From contig JAUXRT010000507.1 of NCBI GenBank assembly GCA_030681635.1, positions 1-10,288 of the forward strand: 10,288 nt of DNA. The letters run 5' to 3'. The DNA comes from Reyranella sp. (GTDB taxonomy: Bacteria; Pseudomonadota; Alphaproteobacteria; Reyranellales; Reyranellaceae). The translations under genes were made by a program, and so were the position numbers. The notes under the pieces were generated by a model. It worked only from the letters and a program-made list of their open reading frames with translations. It ran no database searches and was not told where the DNA came from. Below, piece by piece: positions 1-5,705 of the stretch (position 1 is the stretch's first letter; every line of letters begins with the position of its first letter).

Positions 1-559
1 GCAGGATCGAGTTCACCTGGATATTGTCCTTTGCCCAGGCGGTGGCCATCGCCTTGGTCATCTGCACCATGCCGCCCTTGCTGCCGGGATAGGCGGTCGC
101 AAAGGCCGCCCCGAAGATCGACATCATCGAGCCGATGTTGATCACCTTGCCGGCACCGGCCTTCTTCATCGCCGGATAGGCGGCCTGGCTGCACATAAAC
201 GCACTGGTCAGATTGCTGTCGAGGACCATGTGCCACTCCGCCGCCGTGAAGTCCTGCGGCTGCTTGCGAATGCTCATGCCGGCGTTGTTGACCAGGATGT
301 CCAGTCGGCCATGCTGCTTGACCGTGTCGGCGATCAGGGCGCGGCAGGAGTCCTCCTTCAGAACGTCGACGGCGATCGCGCTCGCCGTCGCGCCGAGGCC
401 CTGGATCTCCTTCACCGCGGCGGCGTTCTTGGCCGCGTCGCGTCCGGCGACGACGATCGCCGCGCCAGCCTTGGCCATGCCCTTCGCCATTCCGAGGCCA
501 ATGCCGCCATTGCCGCCGGTGACGATGGCCACGCGGCCGGAAAGATCGAACAGCTTCAT
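1..559 (-). CDS. SDR-family NAD(P)-dependent oxidoreductase (3' end outside window)
   Basis: Short-chain dehydrogenase/reductase, probably cytoplasmic; the substrate cannot be read from the sequence. From the ATG at 559 the 186 visible residues show the Rossmann cofactor motif TGGNGGIG (14-21), NNAG (91-94), an Asn at 116 in the alpha-4 position, and the catalytic set Ser144, Tyr157, Lys161 (YPGSK), with Ser 13 residues before Tyr as in classical SDRs. No acidic residue-rich or Arg-rich signature was clear enough to decide NAD versus NADP. Classical members have about 250 residues, so roughly the last 65, including the substrate loop, lie beyond base 1. The start is supported by a GAGAGGAA ribosome site 6-7 nt upstream. 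It is transcribed away from the GSR cluster, and I see no EcfG-type box in front of it, so it is probably an unrelated neighbour. Confidence 0.93.
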   Translation of the reverse strand, partial: MKLFDLSGRVAIVTGGNGGIGLGMAKGMAKAGAAIVVAGRDAAKNAAAVKEIQGLGATASAIAVDVLKEDSCRALIADTVKQHGRLDILVNNAGMSIRKQPQDFTAAEWHMVLDSNLTSAFMCSQAAYPAMKKAGAGKVINIGSMMSIFGAAFATAYPGSKGGMVQMTKAMATAWAKDNIQVNSIL

Positions 560-604
560 CGTTTATTCCTCTCCCTCGAAGGACACCCTGTATAGCCGAC
601 GGGC

Positions 605-629
605 GGAACCGGAAATAGCCGCGACCGTT
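605..629 (+). promoter_or_regulatory. EcfG (GSR sigma) promoter, exact consensus
   Basis: GGAAC at 605-609, a 16-nt spacer, and CGTT at 626-629 match the known EcfG/ECF15 consensus GGAAC-N16/17-CGTT without mismatch. The -10 box ends 41 nt before the ATG at 671, which leaves a normal leader with a GGAGG ribosome site. Sigma factors of this class are encoded 1.4-2 kb away on the other strand. Position and spacing are seen directly; promoter activity is inferred. Confidence 0.8.
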
Positions 630-670
630 AGCGGCCAAGGGCGGCGCTCCGCTGCCTACGGAGGTCTCAT

Positions 671-982
671 ATGGTGAAGCAGGCCCTGGTGTTTGCTTTT
701 GTCGCTCTGTCCGCGGGCGCCTGCGCGGTTGAACATCGGACCGTGGTCGTCGCCGACGATCCCTGCACGAGTTACGGCTACACGGCGTCTTCGGCCGACT
801 ATCTCCGCTGCCAGCAGCGCGTTGCCGATCAGCGCCGCTACGGTCGCGCGCCGGTGGGCTATAGCGAGGCGCAGATCGTGGCCGATTCGCAGACCGCCTG
901 CCTGTCGTACGGCCTGCCGCGCGGCACGGCGCCGTACGATCGCTGCGTGCAGAACGAAGTCGCCGCCCGCCGTCCGGCCTGA
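671..982 (+). CDS. small secreted/lipid-anchored protein with duplicated CxSYG-x8-YxRC motif
   Basis: A 103-residue protein of unknown function, probably in the cell envelope. Residues 5-18 form a hydrophobic signal segment ending SAGAC. Cys18 could be lipidated, but the lipobox is weak (Ala at -3), so plain secretion is possible. The mature part holds two matching 16-residue units, residues 32-47 and 77-92, each C-x-S-Y-G, then Y-x-R-C with both Cys pairs in register, which suggests an internal duplication with a disulfide or paired Cys in each unit. Small alphaproteobacterial envelope proteins with a C..YG...G....Y..C pattern are familiar to me, but I know of no assigned function. The start is fixed by GGAGG at 660-664, 6 nt before the ATG. 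An exact EcfG promoter precedes it, so it is probably a stress-regulon member. It converges with nepR, 68 nt away. Confidence 0.85.
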   Translation: MVKQALVFAFVALSAGACAVEHRTVVVADDPCTSYGYTASSADYLRCQQRVADQRRYGRAPVGYSEAQIVADSQTACLSYGLPRGTAPYDRCVQNEVAARRPA

Positions 983-1050
983 TCGAGATTGGAAGAAGAC
1001 GGGCGACGGTCCGGCCTTGGTCGGGGCGCCATCGCCGCGGTTCCGCGACG

Positions 1051-1293
1051 CTACTTCTTGTGCGTGCCGCGTGGTTCCGCGTCGTCACCGTTCCTGGGCT
1101 CTGCCGCCTTGGCGGCATCGCGATCGATAAGCTTGAGCAGGTCGGTGGGCAGTGGTTCGCTCGCGATCTCGTCGTACATCGCGTGCAATTGCTTCTGCAG
1201 CCAAAGATCGAAGGGGCGCTCGTCTGAAGCCTTCATGCTGGGCCGGGCCGTTTCATTGGCCCGGCCGCCGCGCGGCTTGTCGTCACCTGCCAT
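1051..1293 (-). CDS. nepR: NepR-family anti-sigma factor
   Basis: An 80-residue anti-sigma factor that holds EcfG inactive and is released when phosphorylated PhyR binds it. The family core is clear at residues 31-58: two predicted helices around the diagnostic EPLP (46-49), preceded by WLQKQLHAMYDE and followed by DLLKLIDRD. The N- and C-terminal tails are polar and look disordered, as usual in this family. The open frame runs further upstream to 1530, but that part reads as noise and overlaps ecfG1 in another frame. The ATG at 1293 has a GAAGG ribosome site about 6 nt before it and gives the usual family length. It follows ecfG1 with a 127-nt gap on the same strand. In well-studied GSR loci nepR more often comes first and is tightly joined to ecfG, so the order is unusual. 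No clear EcfG box lies in the gap. Confidence 0.93.
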   Translation of the reverse strand: MAGDDKPRGGRANETARPSMKASDERPFDLWLQKQLHAMYDEIASEPLPTDLLKLIDRDAAKAAEPRNGDDAEPRGTHKK

Positions 1294-1420
1294 GACGTAC
1301 CTTCGTCCGACGGCAGACCATTCCACAGGTCCTTGTCCGGTCCATTGCACTCCCCCAAACGCACGCCGACTATGCCACACTTTCGAGCCTTGTGCAGATA
1401 CGGGCCCGCCATTGGAGGGC

Positions 1421-2017
1421 TCAGAGGCTGCTGGAAGCTGGGTGGGCAGCCGGGGTGTCGTCGCCGTCGGCCACGTTCGCAGAAGGCTGCTGCACGTCGC
1501 CGTCGACCAACAGATGCTCCAGGCGGTCACGGGCGCGCGAGATACGGCTCTTGACCGTGCCGACCGACACGTTGGTGTGTGCGGCGATGGTTTCGTAGGG
1601 GAGGCCCTCGACGACGGCCAGCAGCAAGGCCTCGCGCTGTGTCGGCGCCAGCTTGGAAAAGGCGGTGAGGAACTCGCGCATGATCAGGCCGCTTTCCTGG
1701 TGCGGCGGGTGCGAGAGCGTCTCGGCGATCGTCGAGTCGACGGGAACGGTCGGGCGCAGGCGCCGCAGGCCGGAGATGAATTCGTTGCGCTGGATGCGGA
1801 ACAGCCAGGCCGCCAGGTTGGTGCCGGGCTGGAAGCTTTGGCGACCGGCCAGAGCCTTGATCACCGTGTCGTGGACAAGATCGTCAGCCGAGTCGCGATT
1901 GCGGGTCAGCGACAGCGCATAGATCCGCAGGCGCGGCAGGATCGCCGTCAGCTGCCCGTGAAAATCGCCAACGTCGTTGGTGGTCGAAGGGGTGGTCGTC
2001 GAAGTCTCGATGGCCAT
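1421..2017 (-). CDS. ecfG: EcfG-type (ECF15) RNA polymerase sigma factor, copy 1
   Basis: A 198-residue ECF sigma factor that directs RNA polymerase to stress promoters. Region sigma-2 spans about residues 22-88, with RNRDSADDLVHDT (39-51) and FQPGTNLAAWLFRIQRNEF (62-80), the EcfG-like FQPGTN...WLF signature. Region sigma-4 spans about 115-170, with PTQREALLLAVVEGLPYETIA and the helix-turn-helix VSVGTVKSRISRARDRL (150-166). About 28 low-complexity residues rich in Asp, Pro, Ala and Ser follow sigma-4, and about 20 Ser/Thr-rich residues come before sigma-2; both are longer than in copy 2. The ATG at 2017 is chosen over one at 2068 because AGGAGAG lies 6-7 nt upstream and the extra residues look non-coding. 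It lies between ecfG2 (110-nt gap) and nepR (127-nt gap). NepR is its probable direct partner. Confidence 0.92.
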   Translation of the reverse strand: MAIETSTTTPSTTNDVGDFHGQLTAILPRLRIYALSLTRNRDSADDLVHDTVIKALAGRQSFQPGTNLAAWLFRIQRNEFISGLRRLRPTVPVDSTIAETLSHPPHQESGLIMREFLTAFSKLAPTQREALLLAVVEGLPYETIAAHTNVSVGTVKSRISRARDRLEHLLVDGDVQQPSANVADGDDTPAAHPASSSL

Positions 2018-2127
2018 GTACTTCTCTCCTCGTACGTTGTGTATTGAAGTAATGCCGAGGAGGGGCAAAAGGTTACATCGGGTTTGCGTAATCTTAAGTC
2101 ATTGAAACAGAACGATATTTAGGCCGC

Positions 2128-2598
2128 CTACTCGTTCAGCTTTCTGGCCAGTTGCTTGCGGGCACGCGAAACGCGCACCTTCAGGGTGCCGACCGTGCAG
2201 CCGCAGAGACGCGAGGCTTCCTCGTACGAAAAGCCGCCGGCCCCCACCAGGATGAGCGCCTCACGTGCCTGTGCACTGAGCTGCCACAGCGCCGACGACA
2301 GTTCCTTCATGGCGACGGTCGCCTCGGGATTGTCGACCGCCGTGAGCGGTGCCGCCTGGTCGGAGTCGACTCCGGCAGGGCGGCGGCGCTGGGAGCGCAG
2401 GTCGGAGTAGAAGCGATTGCGCATGATCGTGAACAGCCAGCCCTTGAGGTTGGTCCCCGGCTCGAACTGTTCCTGCTTGTTGAGGGCCGCGAGCACGGTG
2501 TTCTGCACGAGATCGTCCGCCGCCTCGCGCTCGCGGCACATGAAGCGCGCGAAGGCGCGCAGGTCCGGAAGCAGCACCACGATATCGTCCATTATCAT
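2128..2598 (-). CDS. ecfG: EcfG-type (ECF15) RNA polymerase sigma factor, copy 2
   Basis: A 156-residue ECF sigma factor, closer to the textbook EcfG than copy 1. Sigma-2 (about 8-72) has LLPDLRAFARFM, EREAADDLVQNTVLAAL and FEPGTNLKGWLFTIMRNRFY. Sigma-4 (about 98-152) has AREALILVGAGGFSYEEASRLCGCTVGTLKVRVSRARKQL, shown here as adjoining segments; the LVGA-GFSYEEA and CGC-VGT-K blocks are typical of the family. It ends a few residues after sigma-4. The start is uncertain. A GTG at 2646 has no ribosome site. The ATGs at 2598 and 2592 both place sigma-2 normally; the best purine run, AAGGGAA, is about 13 nt before 2598. It is the first gene of a possible ecfG2-ecfG1-nepR unit and is divergent from the csbD remnant and the phyR side. 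A local paralogue pair sharing one NepR may mean split promoter choice or timing. Confidence 0.91.
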   Translation of the reverse strand: MIMDDIVVLLPDLRAFARFMCREREAADDLVQNTVLAALNKQEQFEPGTNLKGWLFTIMRNRFYSDLRSQRRRPAGVDSDQAAPLTAVDNPEATVAMKELSSALWQLSAQAREALILVGAGGFSYEEASRLCGCTVGTLKVRVSRARKQLARKLNE

Positions 2599-2692
2599 CG
2601 GGCAGGCATTTCCCTTGGAGGCGGTGTCGTCGCAAGCGCGCGCCACTCAATGTGGGCAGTCCGGCGCCCTGCGCCAGGGAAAAGTCCCACAA

Positions 2693-2717
2693 GCAACTCC
2701 TCGATCAGGCCCACGTT
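2693..2717 (+). promoter_or_regulatory. EcfG-like promoter (GCAAC variant) before csbD remnant
   Basis: GCAAC at 2693-2697, a 16-nt spacer and CGTT at 2714-2717: one mismatch, at -35 position 2, from the EcfG consensus. The -10 box ends 49 nt before the ATG of the csbD remnant. The same variant with the same spacer recurs at 8279 and 8526, each before a small gene, which supports function. On the opposite strand this stretch lies upstream of ecfG2. Confidence 0.55.
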
Positions 2718-2766
2718 GGCGCCGAACGCGCGGGCACGCGACACTCCAACGGAAAGGAACGCGTCA

Positions 2767-2802
2767 TGAACTGGGATCGAATCGAAGGCAGTATTATGTA
2801 GC
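2767..2802 (+). pseudogene. csbD gene remnant (intact start, early stop)
   Basis: A ribosome site (GGAAAGGAA, about 7 nt upstream) and an ATG at 2767 open a frame that encodes MNWDRIEGS, the near-invariant beginning of cytoplasmic CsbD-family proteins, followed by two residues and a TAG at 2800-2802. CsbD proteins have about 60-70 residues, so this is a stump of 11. Farther on, about 2821-2865, one frame reads GDDL...GRLLGRL, loosely like the CsbD DDL...RDQLVGK block. This could be the decayed remainder after small deletions, but the match is weak. The EcfG-like box at 2693 and the ribosome site are still in place. CsbD is a classic general-stress gene, which fits the locus. The other reading is that the 11-residue peptide itself is used. 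An apparently intact, exported CsbD homologue lies at 8596. Confidence 0.55.
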
Positions 2803-2839
2803 GTCGATAGCCCGATCGATTGCTGGTGACGATTTACCG

Positions 2840-2864
2840 GGAACCGGTCGGCTTCTCGGGCGTT
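2840..2864 (+). promoter_or_regulatory. EcfG (GSR sigma) promoter, exact consensus
   Basis: GGAAC at 2840-2844, a 16-nt spacer and CGTT at 2861-2864 match the EcfG consensus exactly. The -10 box ends 45 nt before the ATG of the 27-residue membrane peptide at 2910. Transcription from here could continue into phyR at 3166, giving positive feedback of the stress sigma factor on its own activator; that is inference. It lies where the rest of a csbD gene would be expected, so it may have arisen in or moved into the decayed region. Confidence 0.78.
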
Positions 2865-2909
2865 TGATTATCGGTATTCGAGTCAATGCACCACCTGGGA
2901 GAACGAAGT

Positions 2910-2993
2910 ATGGGACGCGCGGCGCTCTTGTGGCTTGTGGGAGTTCCCATTCCCGTCCTGCTTCTGATGTGGGCGCTGGGCTGGTTACACTAG
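2910..2993 (+). CDS. 27-residue hydrophobic single-pass membrane peptide
   Basis: A short gene below usual length cut-offs. From the ATG at 2910 to the TAG at 2991-2993 it encodes 27 residues: MGRAALLWLVGVPIP, then a Leu/Met/Trp-rich stretch, ending GWLH. Residues 5-25 form one strongly hydrophobic segment with a central PIP kink. Arg3 at the N-terminus and His27 at the end are the only possible charges, so it should sit in the inner membrane with almost nothing outside it. Support comes from a GGGAGA ribosome site 7 nt before the ATG, near-identical to that of phyR, and an exact EcfG promoter 45 nt upstream. I recall similar tiny proteins with a G(I/V)PIP motif in proteobacteria but cannot name a family or function. 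It lies 172 nt before phyR on the same strand, so an envelope or regulatory role in the stress response is possible. Confidence 0.68.
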   Translation: MGRAALLWLVGVPIPVLLLMWALGWLH

Positions 2994-3165
2994 GGTGCGG
3001 CTGCGAATGTCGACCTCGCGCGGGGCGATGATCGACCAAGGAAGCCATCGACGTGATTTGTGATCGGCGTCAATGTGACGAACCGGCGGCTGTACTCCTG
3101 GTACGCCTCTGGATAGTCACGTGACGCGTGCCTATGCTTCGTGTTGCGGATAGAGGGAGAACGAC

Positions 3166-3963
3166 GTGCCAGATGAATCCGTGACGAAGAATCTGTCCGA
3201 AGCAATCACCAGGACGCTGCCGTTTCTGCGCCGCTATGCCAGGGCGGTGAGTGGCTCCCAGCAGCAGGGTGACGAATGGGTCCGGCTCTGTGCCGAAGTG
3301 GCGGTGCGCCAGCCCGAACTGATCGCCAAGGCCGCGGATACCAAGCTGGGTGTTTTCAAACTGTTCCATAGCCTCCAACAGCCGTTCGGCGGGCTGGAGC
3401 GCGGCGGCAGTGCGGAAAGCGTCAGCGGTCGTCTGAAGGAGTCTCTCACCGACATGGTGCCGCTGCAGCGCCAGGTCCTGCTCTTGACCGTGCTTGAAGG
3501 GTTCACCGTGGGCGATGCCGCGGAAATCCTCGGTGTCGACATCGACACGGCCGAGCGCGGCCTGGAGGAGGCGCGGAAGGAATTGCAGCGCGTGGCGTCG
3601 GTTCGCGTCCTGGTGATCGAGGACGAAGCCATCATCGCGCTGGACGTGGCCGACATCGTTCGCAACGCGGGTCACGAGGTCGTGGGCATTGCGGCGACGG
3701 AAAAGGCGGCAGTCGAGCTTGCCCGGAAACATTCTCCCCACCTGGTGCTGGCGGACATCCAGCTCCGTGGCGGAGACAGCGGCATCTCCGCCGTCAACGA
3801 GATCATGGGGTCCATGTCCGTGCCGGTCATCTTCGTGACTGGCTTTCCCGAGCGATTGCTGACCGGCAAACGCGTCGAGCCAGCCTTCGTCATTTCGAAA
3901 CCCTTCGACCCCGACCTTCTTCGCGCGGCAATCGCCCAGGCGCTCCACACCGTGTCGATCTGA
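3166..3963 (+). CDS. phyR: PhyR: response regulator with sigma-like domain (anti-anti-sigma factor)
   Basis: Master switch of the alphaproteobacterial general stress response, 265 residues. The N-terminal part (about 8-140) mimics an ECF sigma factor: a sigma-2-like region near 10-75 and a sigma-4-like region near 93-142 (PLQRQVLLLTVLEGFTVGDAAEILGV, in segments, then ERGLEEARKEL). It does not bind DNA; it captures NepR. The receiver domain (147-260) has acidic Glu152/Asp153, phospho-acceptor Asp197 (VLADIQL), Thr225 in FVTGF as in the FATGUY receiver class, and Lys245 (SKPF). All phosphorylation residues are present, so it should be active. The start is GTG at 3166 with GAGGGAGA 5 nt upstream. 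Two sensor kinases follow directly on the same strand. A transcript could come from the EcfG promoter at 2840; I found no convincing promoter immediately upstream. Confidence 0.95.
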   Translation: MPDESVTKNLSEAITRTLPFLRRYARAVSGSQQQGDEWVRLCAEVAVRQPELIAKAADTKLGVFKLFHSLQQPFGGLERGGSAESVSGRLKESLTDMVPLQRQVLLLTVLEGFTVGDAAEILGVDIDTAERGLEEARKELQRVASVRVLVIEDEAIIALDVADIVRNAGHEVVGIAATEKAAVELARKHSPHLVLADIQLRGGDSGISAVNEIMGSMSVPVIFVTGFPERLLTGKRVEPAFVISKPFDPDLLRAAIAQALHTVSI

Positions 3964-3977
3964 GCCGGACGCGGCCG

Positions 3978-5705
3978 GTGTTGGCCCGATGGTCGCTGCG
4001 TGCGAAACTGGTTCTCCTGGTGACGGCGGTGTTTCTGCCGGTCCTAGGCATCGCAGCATGGCAAACCCACAACGAGACGAGGATCGCGCAACGGCAGCGC
4101 AGCGAGGCGGTGGCGACCGCCGCCGAGCTTGCCGTTTCGCGCCACAGTGTCCTGATTGAAGGCACGCGGCGGCTGCTGGTTGCCGCATGTTCCGACGGCG
4201 CCGTGATGGGGAGTGCGGGCGCGGAGCCGACTCAGGCCGACATCACGGGCTGCGAGGTCTACTTCGCCCGGATCCTGCAAGCCTTTCCGGCGGAGTATTC
4301 CTCGGCGCTTGTCACCGACGACAAGGGTGTCGCGCGCTGCTCGAGCACCGTCACCGTGGTCGGCATGGGGTTCTCCGACCGTGAGATTTTTCGCCACGTC
4401 CGCGACACGAAGGCGTTCTCGGTCGGCACCCAGATCGCGAGCCGGGTGACGGCTCTCAGCATCATGCCGGCGGCATTGCCGATCCTGCGCAATGGCGAGT
4501 TCGGCGGCATGTGCGCCATCGGCATTTCGCTCCGGAACCTTGCCGACAAGGTGCTGCCGGTGCAGGCCGACGGCGGCATCGCCGTGGCACTGGTCGATCG
4601 CGCCGGAGCCTCGATCGGCGGTACCGCTGAGATGGTTCGTGCGTTGCCGGTGGCCGCCCGCATCGCCGCGGCGATCGTGGGCGGTCAGACCACCTTCCAG
4701 GATTATGGTCAGGATGGCATGCTCTACGCTTTCAGCCTCCGGCCCCTGGCGGGAAACGCCATCTTCGCCATCGCCGCGGCGCCCGCAGCGGATGAAATCC
4801 TGTTGCTTGCTCGGGCCGGAGACGCGTTCTTGCTCGTCATGCTGGCCCTCATCCTGGCGCTGGTTGCAGTCTGGTTCGGTGCCGACCGTTGGTGTGTCCA
4901 TCCGCTGCGCTACATCCGGGATTTTGCCGGCAAGGTCGCCCGTGGTGAACCGGGCACCTTCGTTCCGACACGCCCTTGGACGCCGGAACTGGCGGCAGTC
5001 GGCGAGGGCGTGACGGCAATGGCCGAGGCGATCGCCAGCCGGGAGGCCGAACTGCGGGCCGGGCTGGAGCAGCGGGACCATATGCTTCGCGAGATCCATC
5101 ACCGGGTGAAGAACAATCTCCAGATGATTTCGAGCCTGCTCAACCTGCAGGCCGGCGAAATCCGCTCGCCGCGTATCCGCCGCTTCTTCGGCGATGCCCA
5201 GAACCGTGTCCTCACCCTCTCGATCCTGCATCGGCATCTCTATGAGAGGACGAGCTGGGCCCTGGTCGACTTCCAGCGCTTCATCAGCGATCTGGTGCGC
5301 CAGATCTCGGTTGGCGGCGTGAACGACAATCGGCCGACGCCGCGCTTTCATATCCGCGCCCCGATCATGGCGGTCGGTCCCGACACGGCCATTCCGGTCG
5401 GCCTGATCGTGACCGAAGTGGTGAGCGCTGCCCTTGACCACGATTTCAGCGGCGTCGCCACGCCCGAGATTCGGATCGAGGCGGCCGAAAGCGACGACCA
5501 GGTCACGTTCGTCATCGAGGACAACGGCCTCGACAAGGACAGTGGGCCGGTCCGGGCGGATGGGCGGGGCGTCTTCGGCCTGACCTTGATCCGTGGCCTG
5601 GCGATGCAGCTTGGAGGCGAGGTGACGATATTGCCGCGCGATGGCGGGGGCACACGCGTCGTCCTGACATTCCCGATGGCCAAGGAGCCGGTTGCGGATG
5701 CCTAG
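3978..5705 (+). CDS. HWE/HisKA_2-family membrane sensor kinase with degenerate ATP-binding domain
   Basis: A 575-residue membrane sensor of the kinase class that feeds PhyR. A TM helix at about 9-28, a periplasmic sensor region of about 250 residues (30-278, probably Cache-like), a second TM at about 282-301, a HAMP-like linker (302-352), a short coiled stretch, then a HisKA_2/HWE dimerization box EIHHRVKNNLQ (372-382) with His375 as likely phospho-acceptor. The ATPase domain (about 465-567) keeps QLGG and GGGTRVVLTFP but is altered at key points. The N-box reads EVVSAALDH (480-488), with Ala484 where Asn normally binds Mg-ATP, and the DxGxG motif reads DNGLD, with Asp519 for the second Gly. 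It may be a weak kinase, a phosphatase or a pseudokinase. The GTG start (or the TTG next to it) lies 14 nt after the phyR stop with no clear ribosome site, suggesting translational coupling. Confidence 0.9.
   Translation: MLARWSLRAKLVLLVTAVFLPVLGIAAWQTHNETRIAQRQRSEAVATAAELAVSRHSVLIEGTRRLLVAACSDGAVMGSAGAEPTQADITGCEVYFARILQAFPAEYSSALVTDDKGVARCSSTVTVVGMGFSDREIFRHVRDTKAFSVGTQIASRVTALSIMPAALPILRNGEFGGMCAIGISLRNLADKVLPVQADGGIAVALVDRAGASIGGTAEMVRALPVAARIAAAIVGGQTTFQDYGQDGMLYAFSLRPLAGNAIFAIAAAPAADEILLLARAGDAFLLVMLALILALVAVWFGADRWCVHPLRYIRDFAGKVARGEPGTFVPTRPWTPELAAVGEGVTAMAEAIASREAELRAGLEQRDHMLREIHHRVKNNLQMISSLLNLQAGEIRSPRIRRFFGDAQNRVLTLSILHRHLYERTSWALVDFQRFISDLVRQISVGGVNDNRPTPRFHIRAPIMAVGPDTAIPVGLIVTEVVSAALDHDFSGVATPEIRIEAAESDDQVTFVIEDNGLDKDSGPVRADGRGVFGLTLIRGLAMQLGGEVTILPRDGGGTRVVLTFPMAKEPVADA

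Noticed and set aside
1002..1036. Hairpin between the convergent Cys-repeat protein and nepR genes
   Set aside because: GGCGACGG/CCATCGCC has an internal mismatch and a 19-nt loop, and no T-run follows on either strand.
1294..1530. N-terminal extension of the nepR frame up to 1530
   Set aside because: It overlaps the 3' end of ecfG1 in another frame, has no family similarity, and the ATG at 1293 has a ribosome site and gives normal NepR length.
2051..2076. Minus-strand EcfG-like box before ecfG1 (GTAAC-N17-CATT)
   Set aside because: Two mismatches and a different spacer; autoregulation is plausible, but the match is too weak to call.
2120..2130. TAGGC-C-GCCTA palindrome at the ecfG2 stop codon
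   Set aside because: An 11-nt palindrome with a one-base centre cannot form a stable hairpin; probably chance.
3059..3077. CRP/FNR-like half sites (TGTGA...TCA) upstream of phyR
   Set aside because: Only one half site is good and the spacing does not fit CRP or FNR/FixK palindromes.
3121..3145. EcfG-like box before phyR (GTGAC-N16-TGTT)
   Set aside because: Three mismatches, and only 20 nt before the GTG start, where it would overlap the ribosome-site region.
3070..4188. Minus-strand open frame of 372 codons opposite phyR
   Set aside because: No recognisable domain and antisense-like composition; phyR on the other strand is certain.
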